DNA of 64,000 nt from Streptomyces sp. NRRL S-350. Its GTDB lineage: Bacteria > Actinomycetota > Actinomycetes > Streptomycetales > Streptomycetaceae. The notes beneath the pieces are model-generated. The model searched no databases and was not told where the DNA came from. It saw only the letters and a program-made list of their open reading frames with translations. This document shows positions 46,329 to 61,758 of this stretch, piece by piece. A program made the translations under genes and the position numbers. The DNA is taken from positions 254,698 through 318,697 of the forward strand of contig NZ_JOHO01000011.1 in assembly GCF_000719705.1 (NCBI RefSeq), read 5' to 3'. Position 1 is the stretch's first letter, and each line of letters opens with the position of its first letter.

Positions 46329-46827
46329 GGGGGGAGGTGTCTCCAACGGGGGACGGTGGGAGCGGAAGGGGGGTGGCGGGGGCAGCCGCGGCCGTGTCGG
46401 CGGCGTCCACCGAGTCCCAGATGCTGGCGTACCAGGGCTTGCCGGCCGTCGACCGGCCGGCCGCCGTGCCGCCGGGCGGGGCGGCGCCGACCGCGGGCGA
46501 GGAGGGCCGGGCGGAGGCCTGGCCGGCCGGGTCCACGGCGATGTACGGGGTCTCCCCCGGCACCGCGTAGTGCAGCCGGGCGCGGGCCTGCGCCTTGACG
46601 TACTCCGGGTCCTGCCAGCGGGCCTTGTCCCGGCGCAGCTGTTCGACCTGCTGGCGGGCGTGGTCGGCCTTCGCCCGCTGGGCGGAGATCTCGGCGCGCT
46701 GGGAGATGAACTGCCGTGTCGGGTAGGCGAGGATCGCCACCAGGGAGCAGAGCACCAGGACGAGGACGGTCGCCCGGCTCGTGAACCGAGGCCGGGCCGC
46801 CAAGCCCGGGATCCTCCAGCCTGCCAT
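46318..46827 (-). CDS. Septum formation initiator DivIC/FtsB family
   Basis: The protein is 169 aa. A single TM helix at ~20-40 (VLVLVLCSLVAILAYPTRQF) is followed by a leucine-zipper-like coiled coil (QRAEISAQRAKADHARQQVE). The DivIC signature RWQDPEYVKAQARARLHYA leads into VPGETPYI. It links FtsL/FtsQ in the divisome. The ~65-residue Pro/Ala tail is longer than usual. Neighbouring enolase and DUF501 give the standard actinobacterial order. Confidence 0.92.
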   Translation of the reverse strand: MAGWRIPGLAARPRFTSRATVLVLVLCSLVAILAYPTRQFISQRAEISAQRAKADHARQQVEQLRRDKARWQDPEYVKAQARARLHYAVPGETPYIAVDPAGQASARPSSPAVGAAPPGGTAAGRSTAGKPWYASIWDSVDAADTAAAAPATPLPLPPSPVGDTSPHDH

Positions 46828-46853
46828 CTCCGGTGTCCCCTCCTGGTCGCGAC

Positions 46854-46895
46854 GGTGCCCCGCCGTCCACCCTACGGGGTGAACGGCGGGGCACC
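46854..46895 (-). terminator. Terminator of eno
   Basis: A 13-bp perfect stem (46854-46866 with 46883-46895), including a smaller CACCC/GGGTG inner pair, lies between eno and the DivIC gene. Confidence 0.85.
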
Positions 46896-46943
46896 GGTCA
46901 GGCGTGCGCTACCGGGAGCGCGCGGCCGTCGTACCCGCCCTGC

Positions 46944-48356
<1,413 letters not shown>

Positions 48357-48476
48357 TCAGCGTGTGGCCCCGCTACCCACCGGTAGTTCACCTGCTTGAC
48401 CCAGCTCGTCCCCCCGAAGCGGGCGGATGGCGGACGAAGACGGACGAAGGCGGACGGAAGGGTCCTGAGGCGGACG

Positions 48477-48507
48477 GAGGGGGCCGGTCGTCCCGGCCCC
48501 CTCCGCG
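48477..48507 (-). terminator. Terminator of the Rpf-like gene
   Basis: A 13-bp perfect stem (48477-48489 with 48495-48507) and a 5-nt loop lie after the stop at 48541. A short GGCGGAC-type repeat run (48425-48480) precedes it. Confidence 0.85.
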
Positions 48508-48540
48508 CGCCGCGCCGGTCACGCCCGGACGCGGAGCGGC

Positions 48541-49572
<1,032 letters not shown>

Positions 49573-49749
49573 TCAGGCCGATCACAAGCTCATATCACCG
49601 ATATCACACCGAAATTACGGCGCGCGCCCGATCGCCCACCGCCGACGGAGGTATGTCCGGGTTGATGGGCGTTCACCCCCCGCTTGGTGAACGTCCGCCG
49701 GCGACCCGCCGGTTCACGACCGGGCGCGTCGCCGGGTCGTGCCGATATG

Positions 49750-51117
49750 TCAGGGCGCAGAAGGAGCGCGCGGCGGAGTATGCGGTGGCGTATGCGGTGG
49801 CGTATGCGGTGGCGTATGCGGGGAGCGGCTCTCCGGACTGAATTCGACCGGGAGTTCCCGCAGTCCGCGCATGATCAGACCACCGCGCCAGCGCAGGTTC
49901 TCCGGGCTTTCCGCGAGCCGCAGATCGGGCAGCCGGGAAAGCAGTGTGGCCAGCGCGGACCGCCCCTCCAGACGGGCCAGTGGGGCGCCGATGCAGTAGT
50001 GGATGCCGTGCCCGAAACCCAGGTGGGGATTGTCCGACCGGGCCAGGTCCAGGGCGTTCTCGTCCGCGAACCGGGCCGGATCACGGTTCGCCGCGGCCAG
50101 CACCACCAGCACCGGATCGCCGACCGGGATGTCCACCTCGCCGATGGTCAGCGGCCGCGTCGCGAACCGCCAGGTCGCCAGCTCCACCGGCCCGTCGTAG
50201 CGCAGGAGTTCCTCGATGCCGGTGTCCAGCAGCGCGCGCTCCCCGCGCGCCACCGACGCCTGCAGCAGCCCGCGCTGCTCCGGATTGCGCAGCAGCGCGT
50301 ACGTGCCGTTGCCGATGAGGTTCACGGTGGTCTCGAAACCGGCGAACAGGAGGATGAAGGCCATCGCCGCGGCCTCGTTCTCCGTCAGGTGCTCGCCGTG
50401 GTCGCTCGCCCGGATCAGGCCCGAGATCAGGTCGTCCCCGAGGTCGGCGCGCTTGCGGTGGATCAGCTCCAGCAGGTACGCCCGGATCCGCTTCACCGCC
50501 CGCCCGACGCCGCCGCGTTGGCCTCCGCCCTGTCCCGGCTTCGTGTGCCGCAGCATCATCCCGGCCCAGTCGCGGAAGTCGTCCTGGTCCTCGGCCGGCA
50601 CGCCCAGCAGGTCGCAGATCGCGTAGATCGGGAGCGGGAACGCGAACTCGTGGATCAGGTCCGCCGAGCCGCGCTGCGCGAAACCGTCGATCAGCCGGTC
50701 GGTGAGCTGCTGCACCCTCGGCTCGAACTCGGCCACCCGGCGCGGCGTGAACGCCTTCGACACCAGCCGGCGCAGGCGGGTGTGGTCCGGCGGGTCGATG
50801 TTCAGCAGGTGCGTCATCAGGTCCGCCTGCCGCTCCCCCGGGATGCCCACCCGGCCGGTACGGTGCGCCTGCTCGCTGTGGTGCGCCGGGTTCTTCGACA
50901 GACGGCCGTCCGCCAGGGCCTGCCGGGCGTCCGCGTACCTGGTCACCAGCCACGCCTCGACCCCGCTGGGCAGCGTGGTGCGGTGCACCGGGGAGTGCTC
51001 GCGCAGCCAGGCGTAGGCGGGGTACGGATCGGAGGCGAACTCCCAGCCGAACAGCTGCGGAGCGGGGGCTTCGGGCTGAGCGGCGGCGCTCTGGGCGGGG
51101 TCGGGCTGAGCTGGCAT
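49750..51117 (-). CDS. Cytochrome P450
   Basis: The protein is 455 aa. I-helix FILLFAGFETTVNLIG has the oxygen-binding AGxET; ExxR appears in EELLRYDGP, and heme-ligand Cys near residue 375 lies in FGHGIHYCIGAPLAR. All key residues are present. It is a soluble class I actinobacterial P450 needing ferredoxin; no redox partner is encoded nearby. The last ~25 residues are an odd PHTP repeat encoded by a 12-bp tandem repeat, suggesting recent 3' expansion. Substrate unknown. Confidence 0.93.
   Translation of the reverse strand: MPAQPDPAQSAAAQPEAPAPQLFGWEFASDPYPAYAWLREHSPVHRTTLPSGVEAWLVTRYADARQALADGRLSKNPAHHSEQAHRTGRVGIPGERQADLMTHLLNIDPPDHTRLRRLVSKAFTPRRVAEFEPRVQQLTDRLIDGFAQRGSADLIHEFAFPLPIYAICDLLGVPAEDQDDFRDWAGMMLRHTKPGQGGGQRGGVGRAVKRIRAYLLELIHRKRADLGDDLISGLIRASDHGEHLTENEAAAMAFILLFAGFETTVNLIGNGTYALLRNPEQRGLLQASVARGERALLDTGIEELLRYDGPVELATWRFATRPLTIGEVDIPVGDPVLVVLAAANRDPARFADENALDLARSDNPHLGFGHGIHYCIGAPLARLEGRSALATLLSRLPDLRLAESPENLRWRGGLIMRGLRELPVEFSPESRSPHTPPHTPPHTPPHTPPRAPSAP
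49779..49819 (-). repeat. 12-bp tandem repeat at the 3' end of the P450 gene
   Basis: Three perfect copies and a partial fourth of TATGCGGTGGCG encode PHTP repeats. A 12-bp unit preserves the frame, so copy number can vary without harm. Confidence 0.85.
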
Positions 51118-51404
51118 GGGTCGACCGTATCCGGTGCGTTCCCGGCGAGCCGGGCGCGCCCTTCCGAGGCCGCGCGCGACGGCCCTCCACCGGCGCGTGA
51201 CCGGCGCGTGGCCGGCGCGCCAACGGTCCGTGGACGACCCGTGGACGGGCCGTGGACAGCTCTTGGACAGCTCTTGGCCGGGCGGCGGGCGTGAGCCTGG
51301 TCACCTGCGGGGTAATCCCTGTTGCGGAGGGTCAGGACGTGCCTACGATCCTCCGCAGTACGCGTGGGCGCCGGTGCGGTGTCGCCCACAGGGAGGAGCA
51401 GGCC

Positions 51405-51830
51405 ATGCGGGTCAGCGGGTCAGTCGTCGTCATCGCGGTACTCGACGGCGGGTCGGGCGCCGACCTCGCCCGCCGCTTCTCCGCGGCCGGCGCCGCCGGA
51501 ATGCTGATCGCCGACCAGCACGTCGGCATCGCCGAGGACCTCGCCGCCGAACTCGACCGGCCGGGCTGCCCGGTCGTCGGCGTCTGCGGCGACATCCGCC
51601 GCCCCAGCGACGTCGCCGCCCTCGTCGACACCGCCGAGAAGCACCTCGGGCCGATCGACCTGTTCGCCGTCGCCGGCCCGGACGGCGAGCGGATCATCTC
51701 CCTCGCCGACCTGCCCGACCACCTCGACCTCGAACGCCTCGCCGAACTCGTCGTCCTCGTCGGCGAGGCCATCGGCGAACTCGTCCCGCCCCAGCGGCGC
51801 CCGGTCGGGACCACCGCCGCGGCGGCCTGA
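51405..51830 (+). CDS. Short Rossmann protein (SDR N-terminal half)
   Basis: The protein is 141 aa. VVVIAVLDGGSGADLARRFS is an SDR-like cofactor loop (degenerate G-x-x-x-G-x-G), then VCGDIRRPSDVAALVDTAEK and DLFAVAGPDGE (the NAG position as VAG). The catalytic Tyr-x-x-x-Lys half is absent, so it is either a truncated SDR or a small regulatory Rossmann protein. ATG 51405 follows GGGAGGAG. The short length ends naturally rather than by frameshift as far as I can see. Confidence 0.65.
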   Translation: MRVSGSVVVIAVLDGGSGADLARRFSAAGAAGMLIADQHVGIAEDLAAELDRPGCPVVGVCGDIRRPSDVAALVDTAEKHLGPIDLFAVAGPDGERIISLADLPDHLDLERLAELVVLVGEAIGELVPPQRRPVGTTAAAA

Positions 51831-51854
51831 GCCGCCCGGCCGTGCGCCGGGGCC

Positions 51855-52874
51855 TCACTCCGGCTTGAGGCCCTCGGCCGCGCGCACCGCGGCCCGGTAG
51901 CCGCGGGCGGCGGACCGCAGCGCGGCGTCCACGTCCACCCCGGCGTCGTGCGCCCGCTGCGCCACGGCGAGCAGCAACCGGCCCGCCGACTCCGCGGTCA
52001 GCTCCGTCGGCAGCTCGTACGGCTCGTCCGGCACCCCCGTGAAACCCGCCCGGCGCACCCGGGACACCAGCTTCGCCGCGTACGCCAGCGCGGGCAGCCC
52101 GGCCGGCACGCCGTCCAGCACCGACTCCCGGTCCGCCTTCTCCGCGGCCTTCAGCTGCTCCCAGTTCGCCTCCACCTCGGCGGCGCCCCCGGCCTCCACG
52201 TCCCCGAACACGTGCGGGTGCCGGTACATCAGCTTCTCGACGATGTCGCCGGCCACGTCGTCGACGGTGAACGGCTCGGTCGGATGCTCCTCGGCGATCC
52301 GGGAGTGGAAGAACACCTGGAGCAGCACGTCGCCCAGCTCCTCGCGCAGTGTCTCCCGGTCCCCCTCCTCGATCGCCTCGACCAGCTCGTACGCCTCCTC
52401 CACCAGGTACTTCACCAGACTCTCGTGGGTCTGCTCGGCGTCCCAGGGGCAGCCGCCCGGCGAGCGCAGCCGGTCCATCACCGTCACCAGGTCCAGCAGC
52501 CGCGACCCGGGCAGGTCGTACGAACCCGGCAGCACCTCGATCTCCGGCACCTCACCGGCCCGCTCCACCGCGAGCCGCGCCAGCGCGTCCGTCAGTCCCG
52601 GATCCCCGTCCGGGCTGCCCAGCCACACCGTCGGGCCGGCCCCGGCCGGCTGCGCGGTGAGCAGCCGCGCCAGCTCGGGCGCCGACCCGGCCGCCGCCAC
52701 CTCCACCGCGACCCCGGCCTGCCGCACCGCCGCCACCTGCGGGTGCCCCTCGTCCCCGACGAGCACCCGCCCCGCCGACCGCAACGCCTCCCACGCCGGC
52801 CACGCCAGCAGCCCGGGAGCCACCCGGTGGGTGGTGGTCAGCAGGATCAACGTGGCACCGGGAACATTCGTCAT
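51855..52874 (-). CDS. mazG: MazG nucleoside triphosphate pyrophosphohydrolase
   Basis: The protein is 339 aa. The N-terminal ~115 residues form a tetrapyrrole-methylase-like domain in degenerate form (WLGSPDGDPGLTDAL). The MazG core follows: LRSPGGCPWDAEQTHESL, YLVEEAYELVEAIEEGD, ETLREELGDVLLQVFFHSRI with the E-x-x-E...E-x-x-D metal ligands, and KLMYRHPHVFGD. It cleans aberrant NTPs and can lower ppGpp. ATG 52874 or GTG 52877. Next to Mfd, as in related genomes. Confidence 0.93.
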   Translation of the reverse strand: MTNVPGATLILLTTTHRVAPGLLAWPAWEALRSAGRVLVGDEGHPQVAAVRQAGVAVEVAAAGSAPELARLLTAQPAGAGPTVWLGSPDGDPGLTDALARLAVERAGEVPEIEVLPGSYDLPGSRLLDLVTVMDRLRSPGGCPWDAEQTHESLVKYLVEEAYELVEAIEEGDRETLREELGDVLLQVFFHSRIAEEHPTEPFTVDDVAGDIVEKLMYRHPHVFGDVEAGGAAEVEANWEQLKAAEKADRESVLDGVPAGLPALAYAAKLVSRVRRAGFTGVPDEPYELPTELTAESAGRLLLAVAQRAHDAGVDVDAALRSAARGYRAAVRAAEGLKPE

Positions 52875-52955
52875 CACACCCCGAACCTACTCTCCCGGGG
52901 CGGCGGGTCAGGAGCGGCGGGTGGCCGGGCGGGTGGCCGGCCAGGCTGCCGGGCG

Positions 52956-56612
<3,657 letters not shown>

Positions 56613-57113
56613 CTGGGGTCTCTTCTTCGTCCCGTGGCTGATGCTGCCCCGGGGCGTCGAAAGCCCGCCGGGGCAACGCGAACGGCCCGGCGCGCCGAGC
56701 GGCCGGGGGTCTCCAGCCTACGCCGCGCCGCCGACACGCACGCGGCGTACGGCCCCGGCGGGGCCGGGCGAGGCCGAACCGGTCGGGCCCACCCGGCAGC
56801 GGGGCACGGCCATCCGCCACGAACTGGACATATTCCTGTCACTGGCCGTCCATGGAGATCGCGCACCATGGTGAACGTGCCCGCCGCACCCAACCGTGGG
56901 GGATGGCTGCGGCGGCACTGTCGCACCCCCGATGGGGGTCGGAGGTGCGAGGCCGGGCGGCCCTGGGTGGGGGCGCCCGCCCAAGCGCCGGGAACCGTGG
57001 CGCCCTTTCCTGGAGGGCGCCACGGGTCTCGGCCTACTTCGTTCCGCTTCGTTCCCCTTCGTTCCCGCAGGCTGTCCGCTCGCGGACGCGGGCGTCGGCG
57101 GCGGGCCGCGCGG
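56613..57113. other. 500-bp intergenic region
   Basis: No gene is seen. It holds a perfect 12-bp stem hairpin (56995-57006 with 57014-57025), a candidate terminator for the leftward coiled-coil gene. A threefold TTCGTTCC repeat follows at about 57039-57067. Promoter elements for mfd probably lie at 56620-56700. Confidence 0.55.
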
Positions 57114-58541
57114 TCAGCGGCGGCGGTAGGTGACGGTGTGGGGGGTCGCGTAGTCGGCGCCGTCGTCCACGATGATGATCTTCGGGACGATCCGGGTCTC
57201 CTCCGCCGACTCCGCCTCGGCTCCGGCCTCGGCATCCCCGCCGTGAGCGCCCTGAGCACCGTGAGCGCCCTGACCGCCGTGAGCACCCTGGGCACCGTCC
57301 CCGTCGGCCACCGCCTCGGGCGGCGACGACGGCTTCGGCGGGACCACCGCCGGGGCGACCGGACCGGTGACCACGGGCCCGACGGGCGCCTTGGCGGCGC
57401 CACCGCCGACCACCGGGGTGCGCGGCACCGCGACCGTCCGCTCCGCGGCCCCGGCCGGAGCCGCGACCTTCGCCGAGGCCTTCCGCAGGTTCGCCACCGG
57501 GATCTCGCCGGTGTCCGCCTCCGAGTCGACCGGCGCCCCGTCGGCGAACGCGCCCGGTGCGTCCGCGGGCGCGTCCGCGGGCGCCGGGTCGGAGCGCTCA
57601 GCGTCCGCCGCCTCGGCGTCCGCCAGCGCCGAGGCGGCGGCGGACGCCGCCCCGGAATCGATCTGGCCGACGGCCGCGCCGGTGAGCGAGGCGAGCGTGG
57701 CCTTGATGTGGTCCAGGTGCTGCTGGACCGTGTCCAGCCGGGTGTCGAACTCGCGCTGCTCGCGCTCGCTCGCCGCGTTGATCTTCTCGGCCTCCCGGCG
57801 GGCCTGCTCGATCAGCTGGTCCGCCTTGGCCTGGGCGTCCGTCTCCAGCTGCTTGATCCGGCTCAGCACGGTCTCCCGGTGCTGCTCGGCCTCCTTGACC
57901 CGGCGCTCGGCGGTCGCCGAGACCTCGGCGTCCTCGGCGTCGGCGGCGGCCAGGGCCGCGGCGAAGTCCTCATCGGCCTTGCGGCGCCGGGCGGCGAGCT
58001 CGGCCTCGGCCTGTTCGCCGGCCTCGGCGGCGGCCACCCGCACCTTGGCGGCGTAGGCGGTGGCGGCGTCCCGGACGGCGCGGCTGTCCCGGTCGGCTTC
58101 GGCGCGGATGCCCTCGGCCTCGGCCCGGGTGCGCTCCTCGGTGCGGCGGGCCGCCGCGTCGGCCTCGGTACGGGTGGTGGCCGCATACTCCTTGGCGGCC
58201 CGGTCGAGCGCCTGCCCGGCCTCGTACACCTCGTCCCGGAGGTCCTCGGCGAAGCGCTCGGCCTTGTCGCGGACGGCGCGCGCCTCCTTCTCGGCCATCA
58301 CGGCCAGTCCGGCGGCCTCCTCGCTGAGCACCTGGTAGTCGGGCTCCGGGGCCTCCTCGGCGGCCCGGCGGATGTCGGCCAGCCGGGCCTCCATCTGCCG
58401 GATCCCGGCGCCCAGGACGCTCAGCCGTTCCCACGCCTCGTCGCGCTGGACGGTGAGCGCCAGGAGGGCGCGCTCGACCTGCTCGGGCGCGTAACCGCGC
58501 CGGGCCTGGGTGAAGCCGTGCTGGGGGACGGCGTCGCTCAT
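57114..58541 (-). CDS. DivIVA-like coiled-coil protein
   Basis: The protein is 475 aa. The N-terminus (FTQARRGYAPEQVERALLAL) matches the DivIVA-type membrane/septum-targeting motif (x-x-x-R-G-Y-x-x-x-x-V). Residues ~45-290 are an almost continuous Ala/Glu/Arg coiled coil. The C-terminal third is disordered, with QGAHG repeats, ending in VPKIIIVDDGADYATPHTV. Streptomyces relatives (Scy, FilP-type, often named cellulose-binding protein) organise polar growth. Which paralogue this is cannot be fixed from the window. Confidence 0.75.
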   Translation of the reverse strand: MSDAVPQHGFTQARRGYAPEQVERALLALTVQRDEAWERLSVLGAGIRQMEARLADIRRAAEEAPEPDYQVLSEEAAGLAVMAEKEARAVRDKAERFAEDLRDEVYEAGQALDRAAKEYAATTRTEADAAARRTEERTRAEAEGIRAEADRDSRAVRDAATAYAAKVRVAAAEAGEQAEAELAARRRKADEDFAAALAAADAEDAEVSATAERRVKEAEQHRETVLSRIKQLETDAQAKADQLIEQARREAEKINAASEREQREFDTRLDTVQQHLDHIKATLASLTGAAVGQIDSGAASAAASALADAEAADAERSDPAPADAPADAPGAFADGAPVDSEADTGEIPVANLRKASAKVAAPAGAAERTVAVPRTPVVGGGAAKAPVGPVVTGPVAPAVVPPKPSSPPEAVADGDGAQGAHGGQGAHGAQGAHGGDAEAGAEAESAEETRIVPKIIIVDDGADYATPHTVTYRRR

Positions 58542-58805
58542 GGGCTCTTCCCCTCGTTTCGCGGGCTGCGGAGCCCATGATCGGACGGAACGGTCGGATC
58601 CGGAACCGGTTCGTCTGCCGGGGCCGGAATCGGCCGTTGTACGGACCTGAATATGTCGAGGACCGGGCGAACAGACCGATCCTCTTGACCTATTTTGCGC
58701 AGATCTGGACGAAACCCCAACGAGGCACAGCCACGGCGGCATGCCGGAGGGGCCGCCCCGGACACCGGAACGACCCCTCCCCACCTGCGAGGATCCGACG
58801 GTCCG

Positions 58806-61691
58806 CTACAGCAGACCGTCCCAGAACTGCTCCAGCAACACGGCCCACCAGGTGTCCGCGTTCTGCAGGGCCGCCGGGTCGATCGCGGCGAGCTGGGCCT
58901 GGAAGTCGGTCGTCCAGCGACCGGCCTGGTCCGGCGTCAGCCCGTACCGCAGCCGCCACATCCGGCCCAGCAGGGCCAGCGCGCGGACGAACTCCGGTAC
59001 ACCGCTGTTGACGAACCGCGGCGGCTGGCCGGTTCCATCGACGTCCACCGCGACCACGTTCGCGGTGCCGTACTGGACGCACAGCTGGCGCCCGTAGTCG
59101 CTGCCGAGCACCAGGTAGCCGCCGAAGTCCGGGCCGCCGGCCAGACCGCGCTCGGCGGCCAGCTCGGCGAGCGTCGGGATCGGGCGGCCCTCCTGCGCCT
59201 GCGCCCAAAAGAACGGCCCGAAGTCGCGCGGCAGGCCGGCCCACATCAGGGACTGGGACACCGGCTCGGGCACGCCCTGCCGGGAGACGGCACGCTGCTC
59301 GTAACGGAACACGTTCTGCCCGAAGGCGGAGGTGACCTCCTGGGCGAGCTGCTGCGGCGGGAGCGGCGGCAGCGCCTGGACCGTCCCCGGCGCGGGCAGC
59401 GGCACCCGGAACGGGCGGACCCGCTGGGCGCCGGACGCCAGCTGGTGCAGCTCGTCGAGGTGGTCCAGCAGCTCGGCCATCCCGGCCTGCCGGGAGGCGT
59501 GGTCGTGGCCGTACGGGGCGGTGTGGGTCAGCCTGACGTTCGGCCAGGACGCGGCGATCATGCGGTTGCAGTAGCCACCCGGCAGGTCACAGGACTCCAG
59601 CTCGGTGTACAGCTCCAGCACCTGCTCCGGCGGCACGTTGAGCCGGCGCAGGTCCTGCAGGATCTTCCACTCCGGGTGCGGGGTGCCCGGCTCGCTGCGG
59701 TGCAGCAGCTTCTGCTCCGAGCCGTCCGGGCCCCGGTAGCTGAGCGCGGCGAAGTAGCCCGGGCCGACCGCGGGCACCCCGGGGGGCACCGGCGCGGACT
59801 GCGGCGAGCCGGTCACCGCCGCCGGGGGGACGACCCCGGCGGCGCCGCCCGCGTTCGGGTAGCCGTAGCCGGCCACCGGCGCGGCGGGCGCCGCCGGGCG
59901 GCCGGGCGGCGGGACGGCCGGCCCACCGGACGGCGGGGTGCCCGGATCCGCCGGGCCGCCCAGCAGCGCCGGATCGATCGCGCTCGCCAGCTGGGTCGCC
60001 TCGTACGCCACCCCGGCTGCGGGCACCCCGCCGGACGGCGTCGGCTGCGGCGCCGGGGCGTCGCCGGCGCGCAGGCCCGCCGGGGGCGGGGGCGGCGGGG
60101 TCGACCCGGCAGCCCGGCCGCCGGGAACGGCAGCGGGGGCGCCGGAGCCCGCGGTGTGCTTCAGTCCGGCGGGCGGGGGCGGCGGCGGGGCGGAGCCGGA
60201 GTTGCGGCCCGCTCCCGCCGGGGCGGCGCCCGCGCCGGACGCCCCGGCCGGGCCGCCGCGCAGCGCGGCGGGCGGGGGCGGCGGCGGCGGGGCCGAGCCC
60301 GGGCCGCGGCCCAGGCCGCCCTGCGGCGCACCGCTGTCAGGCGTTCCGGCGGCCGGGGCGCCGGGCAGGCCCGAGAGGCCGGGGACTCCGCCGGGCGGGG
60401 CGAGCATGGTCGGCGCGTGCTCCACCGGAGAACCCGGCGGCGTGGCCGGGGCACCGGGCGGCGTGGCCGGGGCACCCGGCGGCGTGGCCGGGGCACCCGG
60501 CGGCGTGGCCGGAGCCCCGGGCAGGCCCGAGAGGCCGGGGACTCCGCCGGGCGGGGCCAGCATGGTCGGCGCGTGCTCCACCGGAGAACCCGGCGGCGTG
60601 GCCGGAGCGCCCGGCGGCGTGGCCGGGGCGCCGGGCAGGCCCATCAGCCCGGGCATGGCGTCCGGCGGCGCGAGCAGCGTCGGCGCCGGCTCGGCGGCCG
60701 GGGCCGGCGCCTGGGCCTGCGGTGCGGGCGGGGGCGGTGCGGCCTGGGCCTGGGCCGCCGGGGGCTGGGCGGCGGACGGCGGGACCGGAGGCATGCCGTA
60801 GCCACCGCTCCCGGGCGGCATCAGCATGGTCGCGGCCTCGGCACCGGCCGGCGCGGGCGTGTCGGGCAGGTCCGAGCCGGTGGTCCGCAGGCCGTCGGGC
60901 ATCAGCACGGTGGCCGCGTCGGCCCCGACCGGCGCGAGGGGCGCGACGGGCGCCGTCGGCGCCGGGAAGGGCGCGCCGGCCGGCGGGGGGAAGGGCGCAC
61001 CGGTCGGCGGCGGGAAGGGGCCGGCGGCCTGCGGCGGCGCGACGAACGGCTCGTCGTGGCCGGGCGGCGGGGCGAGCATGGTCGGCGCGTCCCCGGCGGG
61101 CCGGTCGGACACCGGCGGCTCGGTCAGCACGGCGGGCGCGGGCGCCGGAGCGGGGGCGGGCGCCGGAGCGGGGGCGGGAACGGGCGCGGCCGCAGGAGCT
61201 GCGGCCGCCGGAGCGGCCGTGCCGGCCCCCAGCCGGTCCGCCTCCGCGGCGATCGCCGCCGCGCCCGCCTCCTGCAGCCACTGCGGCGGGCTGAGCAGGA
61301 AGGAGGTCGCCTCGACCGGCCCGGGCGCGGGCTTCGCCGCCCCGGCCGGATTGGCCGCGACCGGCCGCCCGTAGACCTCCTCGTACTGCCGGACCACCTC
61401 GTTGACGGGCAGCGCCGGCCAGAGCGTGCTGGCACCGGAGTCCCGGGCGATCACCAACCGCGCCTCGCCCGAGCCGGCCAGGCCCGGGCCGCCGAGGCCC
61501 GAACCGTTCGAACCCGAGCCGTCCGGACCGCTGCCCGGGCCCGCCGTCCCGTCGCCGTCGCCGGGCGGCATCGCCCAGCAGACGAAGCCCAGGTCGAACT
61601 CCCGGACCCGCACCTCGCGCTGCTGCGCGCGCGGCACACCGCCGTTGATCCACTCCTCGGCGAGCTCCTGCGCCTGCGCGTACGTCACCAC
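58806..61691 (-). CDS. Large SUKH-4/deaminase-like protein with repeat linker
   Basis: The protein is 961 aa. The N-terminus (AQELAEEWINGGVPRAQQRE; VREFDLGFVCWA) resembles the YrhB/Imm35 immunity fold. A linker of about 470 residues of Pro/Ala/Gly repeats follows. Then comes a nucleic-acid-deaminase-like segment (KILQDLRRLNVPPEQVLELY; TELESCDLPGGYC, with a C-x(n)-C zinc-like pair). A C-terminal SUKH-4 domain ends it (GLPRDFGPFFWAQ; YLVLGSDYGRQLCVQYG). Such fusions are known in Streptomyces polymorphic-toxin/immunity loci; toxin or immunity role is undecided. It is followed upstream by an SMI1/KNR4 gene. Confidence 0.7.
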   Translation of the reverse strand: MVTYAQAQELAEEWINGGVPRAQQREVRVREFDLGFVCWAMPPGDGDGTAGPGSGPDGSGSNGSGLGGPGLAGSGEARLVIARDSGASTLWPALPVNEVVRQYEEVYGRPVAANPAGAAKPAPGPVEATSFLLSPPQWLQEAGAAAIAAEADRLGAGTAAPAAAAPAAAPVPAPAPAPAPAPAPAPAVLTEPPVSDRPAGDAPTMLAPPPGHDEPFVAPPQAAGPFPPPTGAPFPPPAGAPFPAPTAPVAPLAPVGADAATVLMPDGLRTTGSDLPDTPAPAGAEAATMLMPPGSGGYGMPPVPPSAAQPPAAQAQAAPPPPAPQAQAPAPAAEPAPTLLAPPDAMPGLMGLPGAPATPPGAPATPPGSPVEHAPTMLAPPGGVPGLSGLPGAPATPPGAPATPPGAPATPPGAPATPPGSPVEHAPTMLAPPGGVPGLSGLPGAPAAGTPDSGAPQGGLGRGPGSAPPPPPPPAALRGGPAGASGAGAAPAGAGRNSGSAPPPPPPAGLKHTAGSGAPAAVPGGRAAGSTPPPPPPAGLRAGDAPAPQPTPSGGVPAAGVAYEATQLASAIDPALLGGPADPGTPPSGGPAVPPPGRPAAPAAPVAGYGYPNAGGAAGVVPPAAVTGSPQSAPVPPGVPAVGPGYFAALSYRGPDGSEQKLLHRSEPGTPHPEWKILQDLRRLNVPPEQVLELYTELESCDLPGGYCNRMIAASWPNVRLTHTAPYGHDHASRQAGMAELLDHLDELHQLASGAQRVRPFRVPLPAPGTVQALPPLPPQQLAQEVTSAFGQNVFRYEQRAVSRQGVPEPVSQSLMWAGLPRDFGPFFWAQAQEGRPIPTLAELAAERGLAGGPDFGGYLVLGSDYGRQLCVQYGTANVVAVDVDGTGQPPRFVNSGVPEFVRALALLGRMWRLRYGLTPDQAGRWTTDFQAQLAAIDPAALQNADTWWAVLLEQFWDGLL
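60330..60680 (-). repeat. Tandem amino-acid repeats in the SUKH-4 protein
   Basis: GAPATPP units in runs of two and four and two longer copies of HAPTMLAPPGGVPGLSGLPG (60340-60560) are encoded by near-identical 18-bp and ~150-bp DNA repeats, so copy number is probably variable. Confidence 0.75.
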
Positions 61692-61758
61692 GCCCGGTTC
61701 ACCCCTGTCCGCATCCTCGTCGTCCCCCGCTCCACCAGCACCACCGCGCCCACGCCCG

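Noticed and set aside
51291..51304. GTGAGCCTGGTCAC as a second Rex operator
   Set aside because: Core symmetry is present but the flanks do not fit and the downstream gene is not a respiratory gene; likely chance.
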